From: Apiospora phragmitis | Taxonomy: Eukaryota; Ascomycota; Sordariomycetes; Amphisphaeriales; Apiosporaceae | NCBI GenBank assembly: GCA_038363925.1 | Contig: JAQQWL010000015.1 | Span: 1,488,001 to 1,552,000 of the forward strand | DNA length: 64,000 bases | Direction: 5' to 3' | Made by a program: the position numbers and the translations under genes | Notes under the pieces: generated by a model | Told to the model about the DNA's origin: nothing | The model's database searches: none | The model's input: only the letters and a program-made list of their open reading frames with translations | Shown: positions 34,665-45,707 of the stretch, one piece after another | Position numbering within the stretch: the stretch's first letter is position 1 | Layout of the letters: each line of letters opens with the position of its first letter

Positions 34665-35179
34665 CTAGCCGGGTCCTATCTTGGGCATGTCGTGGTGCTC
34701 GCTGAGTTTGGACAGGTATGTGTTCAGCTCCTCGACTCTCTCCTTGTGAGTCTTGAGGAGCTCCGGGCGCGAGCTCGAGGATTCGGATAGCTTGAGTAAC
34801 TGTAAATTCGAAACCGAAATGTCAGCAATGCCTCTCTCTTCTTCTTCTTCTTCTTCTTCGTTTGTTGTCGCGGACGATAACGTACCTTCTTTCTCTGGAA
34901 CTCCTCGTGCCGCCTCTCGGCCTCTGTCTTGTATTCGACTGGCCTGTCATCGTCGCCGTCGCGCTTCTTCTCTTCCTCCTCGTCGCTTCCATGTTCCCTG
35001 CTGTTCTTGTCCTTCTTCCTCTCTTCCGGCTTCGCCTTGGTCTCGCCCGTGGAGAGCGACTTCTCGAGATCGCTGCCGGCGCCCCGGTCCTTATTCTTTT
35101 TCTTGTGCTTGGTCACCTTGCCGCCCTTGAGCTTCAGGGCGCCCCCTCCGCCGAAGGATGAGTAGTCGTCGGACGGCAT
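34665..35179 (-). CDS. FAM32A-like (DUF1754) protein
   Basis: Two exons, 35179-34886 and 34799-34665, give 142 aa without frame break. The N-terminus [14 protein letters not shown] is followed by a very charged Lys/Glu region, and the C-terminus [28 protein letters not shown] (positions 34748-34668) is the hallmark of the FAM32A family. Human FAM32A is a spliceosome component that helps exon ligation in catalytic-stage complexes; a nuclear splicing role is the likely function here, inferred from the family. The intron (86 nt, GTACGT...TACAG) contains a (CTT)7 run as read on the plus strand. Divergent from the Gly/Ser protein gene at 37027, with almost 1.9 kb between them. Confidence 0.93.
34838..34859. 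repeat. (CTT)7 repeat in an intron
   Basis: Seven CTT units inside the intron of the FAM32A-like gene. Confidence 0.9.
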
Positions 35180-37026
35180 GCTGGTAGAGGAGAGAGAGAC
35201 AATAACGATGCACGTACGTTAATGATTCCAAGGGGGTAGAAGGATGATAGTGAACTTTTGGCAGAATGGCCGAAGGAGATCGAGGCTGTGGTGGGCGGTC
35301 CCCTTCAACGGCTAAAAGTGGATCAATTGGTCAAAGCCCCCGGAAGTTCCCATCATGCAAGATGCAAGTTTGATGATAGTTTTCATAAGACATGCACAGC
35401 AGTCGTAAAGCTTCTGCGGGATATCATAGCTGCCTGCGGATTTGAAAACAGAAACGTCAGGATGCAAGCTCTTGACGTAGGCAAGTTGCCGAGGACGTCC
35501 CAAGTTTTACTTAGGCAGGCACTGCAGTTTAAAGCACTGAGGATCCTGCAAGTTCTACAGTAAGTACGTTGCTATTGCATGTCTCGTAGCCGCCAGATCA
35601 GAGACCGGCACCGTCAAAAGGCTTGAGATAACAGACCATGTCCATGCGAATGTCCAGCTTGAGCCTATAGGTATCCGAAATGAGTTTCCAATTCGCTGCC
35701 AGAGTACGGAAGTACTGCGCCCACCAGTATGAAGCTCTTGGGTAAGCATCCATGGATATGTCCAGCCTCCAGGCCTGGCAGAAAGCGGCTTATTAGCGGG
35801 CCAGCATTGAAAGTCCAGCAGCTGATTGCTCGAGACCGACCGCGCCCGTAGGCCCACTCCTGGATAGAATAAAAGCCCTTCGCCCACGCCCAAATCTTTT
35901 CCCTTTCTCTTCTTTCCTTCCTTAGATCAAAAAGTAACCCAAAGCCGCCACGACCATCACCTCGATCTTTCTACAGTGATGTGTTGCCTTTCTCATTTTC
36001 ATGAGAAGCGCTTTGCAGACCAAAACTCCTGATAGGAAGTTTCTCGCGCGACGTCTAGTCAATGCGCGTGGAATGTCGAAATACCGGGAAACATTTCCAT
36101 ACAATAATACCAATTCTTTGACAAGGTTGTAGCGATCCATGAAGAGGTCGAGATGAGCCTCGGATCGGCGTAGTAAAACCATGTAGCCGAACGAACATGC
36201 CTAGCGGTTGCTACGGCAGGTACGCGCAGATTCATCGAAGCCAGAACCATTTGCAATGATGCTGATTGTGTGCTACATTAGGTACATGTACATACTTCAT
36301 CAGTCGCGCAAAATGGCGTCGGCATGTCGCGTGTATCGCAGTCGCTAGGCACCATGTCCAGTGCACAATATCGGCATTCATACCTATGGAATGATTAATG
36401 AGCTAGGCTTCTTGACTGGCATGAACGTATTTTGCTTGCTTGCGTTCCCACGTTGTTGACGAGCGCCGCAGCGACGGAACGGGTATGCGCTGTCTCACTT
36501 CTTGTCTCTGCAAGAGAATTCCGCCCGGCTGGCGTCAATCTCGCTTCGGTAACGCCTTCGCTGACAACAATCCAGACCGAAGCATTCTCGCCCGCTGCGA
36601 GTGCTTTGTGTATTTTGTGTGTACACCAAGAGGAATGCCCAGTAATCCCAGGCCCATTCTCTACCAGATGAATCTCATCACCACAGTAATCACCGCAGCG
36701 AGCCATATGATTGCGCTGCTGTTGACATAGGAGGAGGATGCTTTGAGACATCTACATGCTGTGTTCGTGGTTGGCTTCCGTCTTCGGCATAAAGATGCCA
36801 TACCGACCTCTTTCATTATGGTCTCTCTTCTGTCTTCAGCAGCATCAACAGTCCTTTGCAACAGCCTCCCCCTAATAATCTAAACAGTCACTCGTTAACA
36901 GGCCTCTCGGTCTACCACGCTCTTTATCAACGACCTCCCTCCTCGTAGGAACCAGTACAAATCACTACTACTTTACTGTACACTTTTTTGCTGTTATAAC
37001 ACAAGATCAACCAAACAACCAACAAG
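35180..37026. other. Intergenic, divergent promoter region
   Basis: 1.85 kb between the FAM32A-like gene (minus) and the Gly/Ser-rich protein gene (plus). Several ORFs of 60-118 codons occur, most starting from non-ATG codons and overlapping on both strands; none is supported. Confidence 0.45.
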
Positions 37027-37547
37027 ATGTCTCTCGTCAACGGAACCTCGACCGCGGTCTTCCTGACCTGCGTCACGCCGTCCGCGTCCGTGCCCGCCGG
37101 CATGGCCACCGTCACCGGCGGCCAGACCGTCTTCAAGACCGTCTACGAGACGGTGATACGCGCCGCCTGCCCCACCAGCCAGTGGATAGCCACCTACACC
37201 ATCTACGAGACCTGCACCGGCAACCAGGCCGCCTACACCCCCGCCGCCATCCCCCCCGGGATTCGTCGTCACCACCGTCAAGTGCGACGCCTGCAAGCCG
37301 AGCGCCGACGTGGTCATCACCTGCCCCGGCCTGCAGCCGACCCTGGCCCCCGGCGCCCTGCCCACCGTCACCGTCCAGGGTAACGGTGTGACGGCTTCCA
37401 TCACGGCCAGCCCCGTCGGCGCCCCTGGCATGGGTGATAACAACGGAGGTGCTGTTCCTGCTGTCACTGCTGTCGCTGGCGGTAGCGGCCCTGCCCCTGG
37501 CTCCCCCACTGGCTCTGCCCCTGGCTCCCCCACTGGCTCTGCTCCTG

Positions 37548-37584
<37 letters not shown>

Positions 37585-37842
37585 CTCCGGCAGTGGTTCA
37601 GGTTCAGGTTCTGGCTCCGGCGCTGGTTCCGGTGCTGGGTCTGGCAGCGGCTCCGGCAGTGGTTCCGGCTCCGGCTCAGCACCTGGCTCTGGCTCTGGCA
37701 TTGGCAGTGGTAACTCTGCTGCCTCCAACGGGACACGACGAGCAGCCCGCAGGTCCCAGTCACAGCCGGTGCCCCGTCTCTGAAGGTTTCAATGGCCTTG
37801 ACAGGTCTGGCTGTTGCCGCCGCTCCTTTCGTCCTTCTATAA
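37027..37842 (+). CDS. Gly/Ser-repeat wall-type protein with GPI-like tail
   Basis: Intronless. The first 75 residues have spaced cysteines ([22 protein letters not shown]), continued by VKCDACKP and VITCPG. A region of (Gly-Ser)n with SAPGSPTG units follows, then a hydrophobic C-terminus ([14 protein letters not shown]) like a GPI-attachment signal. The frame breaks twice: one surplus base in the C7G3 run 37251-37260 (correction gives [16 protein letters not shown]), and one missing base near 37733-37737 (correction gives Thr-rich [15 protein letters not shown]). The net change is zero and the total is 272 codons. There is no N-terminal signal peptide: the chain starts [15 protein letters not shown], so either an upstream exon was missed or secretion is unusual. 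Function unknown; cell-surface structural protein likely. Confidence 0.72.
37491..37700 (+). repeat. Coding Gly-Ser hexanucleotide/minisatellite array
   Basis: Two 24-bp units (CCTGGCTCCCCCACTGGCTC...) are followed by tandem GGCTCT/GGCTCC hexamers encoding alternating Gly and Ser. Confidence 0.9.
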
Positions 37843-38522
37843 TCATGTCCACCTGAGGTTACTGGTCTTTTCGGGGGTTGGGACTATGTTTGGATGCGAT
37901 AAGGGGTTAGTTATTCAGGGTTCATACTTGTCGAAAAACGGTTCATGACTTATGCGGGTTTTATCATCTGAGCTTGTCGGTTTATTTAATCATAGAGACG
38001 TTTTGGCATGGGAGTTGGCTATACATGTAAGGGCTGATGCTGCTGCCGGGGATTTTTCAGGGTTTCTCAAGTTCTTCGCGCTGATTGTTTTAGCATTGAA
38101 TTCAGACAAAGTTATTAAGCAATCGCTTCTCTATGAATGACTGGAGCTGCAATGCGCCTACTTGATCGTCCATTGTTGAGAAGAGTGTCGCTCTGCTTGC
38201 TTCCACAGCTTGGGGTGCGCGTTGTAATGCCATTGTTTACCTATTGTTCACTCTTTGACTTTCCAGCACCTCAGAGGTCCTGTAGACAAAGGGGTATGCC
38301 TCGCTAAATCTTACACGGGCTTATTTGCGTACTGCTCGTGACGGCGAGAAATGACCATGGTCGGAAGCCATTGACATCGCGATGCGTATCAGGGATACAT
38401 AAGGGCCTGAACATACCCGGGCTAATGCACACCTACACACATTACTTGCTTACACCAAAGCGTCTGAATAATATTTTACGCATTCCTTGTATATCTTCTG
38501 AAGGGTATCATTCACTATCAAT
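37843..38522. other. Intergenic region
   Basis: 3' end of the Gly/Ser-repeat gene and upstream region of the orphan ORF. Nothing else seen. Confidence 0.45.
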
Positions 38523-39332
38523 ATGGGCTTGAGAATCGACAAAAGGGACAGAAAAGCACCGCCGCCTAAGCCGGTCACCATCACATCGCACAAGGACTTT
38601 AAATCGCTGATATTGCGGAACACTCTAGTGAACCAGATCAAGAGGCTGAACCGCTTATTAAGTATACAGCAGAAAGAGATTTACACAAGGTATCGGGAGG
38701 TGGCTGCACGATACCAAGAGGTCGTTGAGCTCCGCTGGGCCTTCCTGAAGGCTCAATGCCTTGAACAGGCGCGACAGATGTTCGGGACGCAACTCAGTCA
38801 CCTCGTCTACGATACGGTAATCTGGGGCACCTACGGGATCAAGGACGGCGTGGGCATCCGAGAGGAAGACGCCGCTTTCGTAGTGTCGATTCATTGTGTG
38901 AACCGTCAAGCCAGGAGTAGTAGCAGCAGCAGTAGCAACGGCACACCAGCGAGGACGACACTACCACCGCCGCCAAGGGAGCAGCGGGAGGACGAGCTCG
39001 AGCTACTGGACGGGTGCTTTGCCGCCGCGTTGCAGAGACCCCAGTGGATGCCCCGGCATCTCGTGCTGGAGATATGCGATTGGCAAAGTGGTGGCGGCGG
39101 CAGCGGCGACTGTCACGGTCACGGCTCAGCAACACCACGGAGGATGCCGTCGCCATACGTCAGCCAGAGGCGGGCCGAGTTTTGCCAGGGCAGCTTCGAC
39201 GCCTGCGCAGCCATGCGCGAGGAGGCTCAAGCGCGGTCGGCTGAAGTCGCCAAAGTCTCGGCTGATACCGCGCTCGTAGTATGTGATGATGACTCCGGCG
39301 AGGAGTCACACCGAGAAGCAGTGGCCCCATGA
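38523..39332 (+). CDS. Orphan 269-aa protein
   Basis: Uninterrupted ATG-started ORF, clearly GC-richer than its flanks, which supports coding. The N-terminus is basic (MGLRIDKRDRKAPPPKPVTI). Residues about 35-85 look helical and charged and may form a coiled coil (NQIKRLNRLLSIQQKEIYTR). A middle segment (LSHLVYDTVIWGTYGIKDGV) looks folded, a poly-Ser run (residues about 131-138) marks a linker, and the rest contains Pro- and Gly-rich stretches and a Glu/Ala-rich tail ending EESHREAVAP. There is no signal peptide, membrane helix or recognised domain. Likely intracellular; no function proposed. It could also be a remnant of a larger gene. Confidence 0.5.
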   Translation: MGLRIDKRDRKAPPPKPVTITSHKDFKSLILRNTLVNQIKRLNRLLSIQQKEIYTRYREVAARYQEVVELRWAFLKAQCLEQARQMFGTQLSHLVYDTVIWGTYGIKDGVGIREEDAAFVVSIHCVNRQARSSSSSSSNGTPARTTLPPPPREQREDELELLDGCFAAALQRPQWMPRHLVLEICDWQSGGGGSGDCHGHGSATPRRMPSPYVSQRRAEFCQGSFDACAAMREEAQARSAEVAKVSADTALVVCDDDSGEESHREAVAP

Positions 39333-41069
39333 TTAGTGCCGGGCACTAACCTGTTCACTGGCCTGGTCTGGGCCTCTAGTTGCCCATGGGGTTCATGTTT
39401 TACTTACATAGTTTTCAATCTGTATTGCTGTATATCAATCCATTCTGTGCCTAACTACATCCTGTCGGTTAGGTAATTACATAGTAATGGCCCGCATCGT
39501 AGAGGGGGGAAAAGATCAATTCCATTCTTGGGATGTGCTGAAACTGGTCAGGCCTCCGAGCTCCCAATGCACATATCTGACAGCGGGCTTATTAGACGGC
39601 TTACTCCTTGGCATAGACCGAATATAGAATACCGGGGTCCGCTGATTGGCTGTAAGAGGTTGGTCATGCCAGTGTGCCACGCGGACAACAGGCCGGACCC
39701 CAGACCCAGAACTAACGATTCCCACTTACCTATCACCTCTTAGTAGCGGGCGACAGGACTCCTAGGAGTATCTTACGGTTGGTATCTCCCGATTGCCAAT
39801 ATGAATGACGAGCATAAATGCGCCGCTCGGTCTCATTAGTCAAGTTTAACCGTCGGTGATAAGCAGTTATATGTGCGTATTGTGGGCTTTGCATGCTTGG
39901 GAGAGGGAAACCTGACACATGCAAGTGAAGTCGAACGATTTATCGTTGCCGGCTCCCCAATCACATGCCTCCCTTCTTTGTTCTGCTCAATTGGCAAGCG
40001 CATTGCATTGCCTGCGCTGCCCACGCTGTATGTAGCAGCAGGCGATGAAAAGAGAAATACTCGCTGTCCTCAAATAGAAGGTGGTGCAAAGACGGTTGAT
40101 CGTGTAGGACAGCTTAAGCGAGATATGGTTGTGCAAAGATGGACCCCGGAATTACATCTGTGACCAGTCGACGTCACTCTAATGCGAGAGAACGCTCCTC
40201 TTGTTCATCCTGTTATCACCTGCTTATTTCACACAGCAGCTAGAGCGTCTAGAGTCTACCTAACGGAACCGTTGCTTTGGGAACTGACTGGAGCTCAGAG
40301 ACGGGACCTCGGACGGCTATCACGGGGAAGGGGGACGATCTGGCCGGCGGCTGTGCGGTTAGTGCTGCTACGCTACCTACAGCACCCCCAGCACCCAGCA
40401 CTCTTTGGCCCAGGTGCCCAGATTTGATATGCCCCGCAGTGAACAGGGACAAAGAGAACTCTCGCTCTCTCTCTCTTTTTTTCCCTGGCGGGGCAGCTGA
40501 GGGTAAGATAGGTCCATTGAAGGTACTAAATAAAAACCGAAGGAAGAAGGCCCTGAGCGAGCTCTCCACCTGCAGTATTAATCTTCGAGAACGCTGTGGT
40601 GTGTTCAGTTTTCGAGGAGGGGCAATCACCAGACGTCTCACCAGGGAAAGCAAGATAAAACAAACCAAAGCATTGAGCCTCCGTCCCCTGTTCCATCGCC
40701 CTCGCAAACACACGATTGTGATCAGTCACACAAACAGAGAGGGTCTTGATATTTTTTATTACATACCTCTGCCCGACGCGTGTCGCCTCTTTGGATACCT
40801 ACCACTGCATTTCCTCCCTCTCGGCTAAAATTCTCAGCCCTCCATATTTTGGCCTTGTCCCTCGTCTAATAGAATCCACCGAACCTCCATCTTCCAACGG
40901 ATTGGGCAACATTCCTACGTCATAATCATAATAATCGTAATACGTCCCCTCCAAGTCGTGGTGGTCTGCCAGATCACACAACTTTGTTCGACCTTCACCA
41001 AGCTCCTCGGCGAGCCTTCAACCTCCTTTCACCTACCGACTCTAAGATTTACCCCTTCAGTCGCGTGTG
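39333..41069. other. Intergenic, upstream region of Rheb
   Basis: 1.7 kb. A 183-codon open frame at 40277-40828 has no ATG and is rejected. The last 200 bases are C/T-rich and are the likely promoter and leader of the Rheb gene. Confidence 0.45.
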
Positions 41070-41853
41070 ATGCCGGCGCCGTCTAAGCAAAGAAAGGTTG
41101 CCATAGTGGGTAGCCGTTCTGTCGGTAAGTCTCTGGCACGACTACTACCTTTTAGCATGTGCTATATAGCTACACATATATCTGCATAGCCTCGCCGATC
41201 GCGTTCCGCAGCCATTGTCGCATTACTGACCCTGTCGATTACCCAACCTCTAGGCAAATCCTCGCTCGCAGTCCAATTCGTCGATGGCCACTTCGTCGAG
41301 TCCTACTACCCAACCATTGAGAACACCTTCTCGAAGCTGATCCGGCTTAAGGGGCAGGATTACGCGACCGAGATTGTCGATACAGCTGGACAGGTATGAC
41401 CGACCGGGCCTGGCCTTCTATCCCATTCACAATGCCCCTGCAGAAGGAATTGGGTCAGCTAACGTTTGGCGTTCACAACAATAGGATGAGTACAGCATTC
41501 TGAACTCGAAGCATTTTATCGGCATCCATGGCTACATGCTAGTCTACTCCGTCTCCTCCAAGGCGTCCTTCGAAATGGTGACCGTCATCCGCGACAAGAT
41601 CCTCAACCATCTGGGTACAGACTGGGTGCCCATTGTCATTGTCGGCAACAAGAGCGATCTCCGCCCCGAGCAGCGCCAGGTCAGCAACGAGGATGGTCAG
41701 AAACTCGCGGATAAATACCAATGCGCCTTCACTGAGGCCAGCGCTCGCTACAACGAGTGTGTCGCCAAGGCTTTCGAAATTCTCATAGCCCAGATCGAGA
41801 AGGGTCAAAATCCCAACGAGCCTCCGGATGGTGGCAAATGTCAGGTCATGTAA
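41070..41853 (+). CDS. RHB1: Rheb-type small GTPase
   Basis: Three exons, 41070-41124, 41254-41393, 41485-41853; 187 aa. Ras-superfamily GTPase that activates TORC1 and affects amino-acid uptake in fungi. G1 is GSRSVGKS at residues 14-21, with the Arg-Ser in place of Gly12/Gly13 that marks Rheb; effector region YYPTIENTF; G3 DTAGQ, split exactly at the exon 2/3 border; G4 NKSDL; G5 EASA. The C-terminus CQVM is a CAAX box for farnesylation and membrane attachment. Introns are 129 and 91 nt. The first intron splits the P-loop between the two Gly/Lys residues, a position often kept in fungal Ras-like genes. Neighbour SerRS is 1.25 kb downstream on the same strand. Confidence 0.97.
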
Positions 41854-43100
41854 GAGTCTGGTTGCGGCAGAGCTGGTCTCAGCTGTTACGATGATTCATG
41901 GCAAGACGATCGGTACTACCTAGCTGCTAGAGAGACCGGCCGGCATATGAATTCCTTCACCGGTTTTGGATCTTGGCGTCATGAGAGGGTCTGTGGCCAT
42001 AGACATGAGTTGGTTTTCTCCGGAGTTGGGTGATGATGTACGGATGCATGCTTTCCCATTCAGGATGTAGGTGTTGATTCGGTAAATAGTCGTTTGGAGT
42101 AGTGTCTTTTGCGGAGGACTTCATGTGTCTATTTTTGAAAGACTTCTAGGTTTGAATCCCGCCGGCTGAATGGATGTTTACTTTTGAGGTTCTGGTCTGG
42201 CTGCTGGCCTGTATATAGGGTTTCCGACAACATGTAGAGGAATCTTTTATAAGAAGAATCCACACCACACTGGATTTCGATATGGCCGTCTTTACTTTCT
42301 TATTGCATAATAATGTCTATTTACTGAAGACTTGCTTTGAGGATGAGCTTTTTGTAGTGTCTGAGGAGACATGGCCGTGGGAACGGATAGCTCGCTTTGC
42401 TATATACCTATGACGGGTGATGATGTGATTTGAAACGTAGTGATCAAGTGATCAGTACTTCGATATATCCTTGCATCGAGCTGCCTGGCAGTAATAGTGG
42501 ACACGATAACGAATAGGGGGTTTGCACTAACATATTACCAATTACCTACTTAACTGAATTGACTTTTCTTGCATCAGATTTGAGTCTATGTCACGCGGGA
42601 TTGTAATGCTTCCCCTGATAAAATATGACGGCTGGCCTTCATATTTCGTCTACCTAGCTACATACTGACCTCCGAATGTTGGGTTTATTTTACTGGTAAT
42701 CATATATTTCAACTGCAATTTGTAAACATTCCACGGTACCCGGTGTGCGTGAATGTAGTGGCTATAATTGGCATACTAGCGAGTAAGGGGATTGTATATT
42801 CATCCCCTTCCCCAAAGAAGGGAACTAGAAGGAGAGATAGACCCCGCCATCGCCATCGTGCCCAAGTCAAGAAAAAGCCAGCACAATGGTGCCCCACCAT
42901 CTGAAGCTGATATGCTGCCCCTCATCAAAAAATCCAACCCCACCTTCCTTGTTGATATATGTACAAGAATACCGACTTCAAGTCAGAACGTACCACCTCC
43001 TGAGTCACCTTGGAATCCTGTTGTCGCGGTCTTCAATTGGCTGCGCTGATCTATCTTTCGCTCCTCAAGTCTCTCCTTTCTCTCTCCATCGTCCGTCAAC
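41854..43100. other. Intergenic, SerRS promoter
   Basis: 3' region of the Rheb gene and upstream region of seryl-tRNA synthetase, including the TGAGTCA site at 43001. A tRNA-like GGTTTGAATCCC at about 42150 has no matching A box. Confidence 0.45.
43001..43007. promoter_or_regulatory. GCN4/CPC1-type site upstream of SerRS
   Basis: A perfect TGAGTCA lies 94 bp upstream of the seryl-tRNA synthetase ATG. GCN4/CPC1 (bZIP) binds TGASTCA and controls amino-acid and aminoacyl-tRNA synthetase genes in fungi. Assignment is by motif and position only. Confidence 0.6.
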
Positions 43101-44559
43101 ATGCTCGACGTCACCGATTTCATCAAGGAGCGCGGCGGCGACCCCGAGAAGATCCGGGAGTCGCAGCGCCGCCGTTACGCCCCGGTCGAGGTCGTCGACG
43201 AAGTCATCTCCATGTGGGAGGACCATCGCAAGACCAACTACGCGGCCTCGCAAGTCAACACCAAGATCAACGAGACTCAGAAGGCCATCGGCGCCAAGAA
43301 GAAGGCCAAGGAGGATGCGGCCGAGCTGCTCGCCCAGAAGGCCGAGCTGGAGAAGGAGAAGAAGGCCCTCCTCGAGTCGGCCGCCGAGAAGGACGTCGCG
43401 CTGAGGAAGAAGGTTAAATCGATCGGCAACTACGTCCACGAGTCCGTACCCATCCACGACAACGAGGACAACAACCCGATCCTGCGAACGTGGGCCCCCG
43501 AGGGCGTCACCGTCGAGAAAAGGATGTGCTTTCGCACCACGAGGTGCTGACGCGCCTGGATGGCTACGATCCCGACCGTGGTGTCAAGGTGGTGGGACAC
43601 CGTGGATACTTCCTCAAGCAGTGGGGAGTCTTCCTGAACCAGGCCCTCATCAACTACGGCCTCGAGTTCCTCATGAAGAAGGGCTACACCCCTCTGCAGA
43701 CGCCCCAGTTCATGCTTAAGGACTACATGGCCAAGACCGCCCAGCTGGAGCAGTTTGACGAGGAGCTGTACAAGGTCGTGGACGGAGAGGCTCAGAACGA
43801 CAAGTACCTGATTGCAACTTCAGAGCAGCCCATCTCTGCCTTCCACGCCGATGAGTGGCTGCAGGCCAAGGAGCTGCCCATCAAGTACGCTGGTTTCTCT
43901 ACCTGCTACCGACGAGAGGCTGGCTCCCACGGAAGAGATGCCTGGGCATCTTCCGTGTCCACCAGTTTGAGAAGGTCGAGCAGTTCGTCATTACCGACCC
44001 GGAGAAGTCGTGGGAGATGTTCGATCAGATGTTCACAACCTCGGAAGAGTTCTACAAATCCCTTGGACTTCCTTACCAGGTTGTTGCCATTGTTTCAGGA
44101 GCTTTGAACAATGCTGCCGCCAAGAAGTACGATCTCGAGGCCTGGTTCCCCTTCCAGGGCGAGTACAAGGAGCTGGTTTCGTGCTCCAACTGCACCGATT
44201 ACCAGTCCAGGGCCCTGGAGATGCGCTTCGGTACCAAGACCCAGACCGAGACGAAGAAGAAGTACGTGCACTGCCTCAACTCAACCCTGACGGCCACGGA
44301 GCGTGCTCTCTGCTGTATTCTTGAGAACTACCAAACACCCGAGGGTCTCGTTGTACCCGAGGTGCTGCGCAAGTACATTCCTACCAACCCCGAGTTCCTG
44401 CCCTTCACCAAGGAGCTGCCGAAGGATTCGACTTCGACCAAGGCCAAGGGAAAGTCGGACAAGGGCGCAAAGCCCAAGGTGGCACCTGCACCGGCCGGTG
44501 CGTCGACCACGGGCCCGGTTGCGGAGGCTACGGAGAAACTGGCCAAGACAGCCGTATAA
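43101..44559 (+). CDS. SES1: Cytosolic seryl-tRNA synthetase
   Basis: Class II aminoacyl-tRNA synthetase that charges tRNA-Ser (and tRNA-Sec where present). Intronless; 486 aa when two missing bases are restored. The N-terminal tRNA-binding long coiled-coil arm spans residues about 35-110 (Lys/Glu-rich, AKKKAKEDAAELLAQKAELE). The catalytic core shows motif 2 around FSTCYRREAGSHGRDAWG and FRVHQFEKVEQF, and motif 3 near LNSTLTATERALCCILENYQ. The tail is Lys/Ala/Pro-rich. Frame breaks: at GG 43522-43523 (one G short; correction gives VEKRDVLSHHEVLTRLDGYD) and at GGG 43944-43946 (one G short; correction gives DAWGIFRVHQFEK). Both lie in universally conserved sequence, so they are almost surely assembly errors. 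A GCN4-type site lies upstream. Confidence 0.97.
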
Positions 44560-45707
44560 GCAGTGAAGAAGGAACGTAAAATGGGTTATGGTTATTCCAC
44601 AGAGACTATTACAATGAATTAGACGAGCTCCCAAGGTCGAAAATAAAGATTATGACTTGATTTTGCCAATCGCATGTGGGATACACTAGTAGAGTAACCC
44701 CAGAACGAGCTTTCGCGTAATTTGGTGCTGACGGGGGTCAGTAGCAATGACACCGGTATAGCTGGCACTGTCGTAACTGATTAGTTGGCTGACAATGGTT
44801 AGAGCGACAAAGTGTTGGTAGCGCTCTAGGTTAGAGGAGGCATAGATGAATGCGCCATGGTAGCAATGGTATAATAAAGCCGATAGGTCTTTGTTATAGG
44901 CTCCTTTGTGCAATACATGATCACCGGGGGATCGATTCAAGCAATTGCCAACTCCACCCTTGCCCAATACCCTGCCCCTAGTTTAGGGGTCCAGACCCGA
45001 CTTTTAATGGCAGTAGCCACTAATAATGCAAGCTGAAGACGGCAATTCAATGGCCCCCCATCATTCCAGACACTCCGTTCAGGGTGCAGACTATGGGACT
45101 ATTATCTGTCAGCCTCACCCCCCGTACTCATCGTCTTTGTCTCTCACAAACATGTCAAATGGGTTGCCCATGATGGCTGATGATGATTGCCTGCAGTAAC
45201 AGTAGCACCACACCTCCGCGCTACCTATTGAACCGTTGCCTACTCTAAAAACTTCCCGAAACTTTGGAGGACCCTGCAGGTGTTTCCCTGATTCCGGCTT
45301 TTCGGATTCTCGGATTTTGCTCTTCCTATTGCGTACTTCCCAAACGCTACCTAAACCTAACGCCGGTCACCCCTAGCCTAACCACGCATAACTACATTTA
45401 CATTACACAGTAACCCGTGTGTATCCTGGAAGCGGATTGAAAGGGGAAGGAAGGGAGGCGGAATCATTGCCTGGCCCCATCATTACTGTTACTGTGTTTA
45501 TTGAATAGTAACCTCCCCCACGCCGATTTCCACGCTCTGTACTTGGACGGAGGGGAGGGCCGCGCACCTGCCCAACTTTTGAGTTCTGCTAGAGTCTGCC
45601 CTGGCAGCGACGAGTCGACGACGCGTCGATCCTCCTGCGCCTCGTTCCCACTCGCCCGGGGCTGGTGTTTTATTTTCTTTCGTATCCCCTGACAGGAGAC
45701 GTCCGCC
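44560..45707. other. Intergenic region
   Basis: About 1.15 kb between SerRS and the C78 protease gene. No gene or RNA gene supported. Confidence 0.45.

Noticed and set aside
35258..35563. 101-codon ORF upstream of the FAM32A-like gene
   Set aside because: Begins with TTG and overlaps an opposite-strand ORF; no family resemblance.
36994..37728. 244-codon minus-strand ORF with Pro-Glu repeats
   Set aside because: Mirror of the Gly-Ser coding repeat; composition follows from the hexamer, not from selection.
40277..40828. 183-codon open frame upstream of Rheb
   Set aside because: Contains no ATG; low-complexity Arg/Ser/Lys composition; more likely leader DNA.
42120..42180. Possible tRNA gene (GGTTTGAATCCC, B-box-like)
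   Set aside because: No A box at the right distance and no cloverleaf can be drawn.
43101..44559. Programmed frameshifting or pseudogene status for SerRS
   Set aside because: Two one-base deletions in essential, conserved sequence with no slippery site or pseudoknot-like context; the same kind of break occurs in many genes here.
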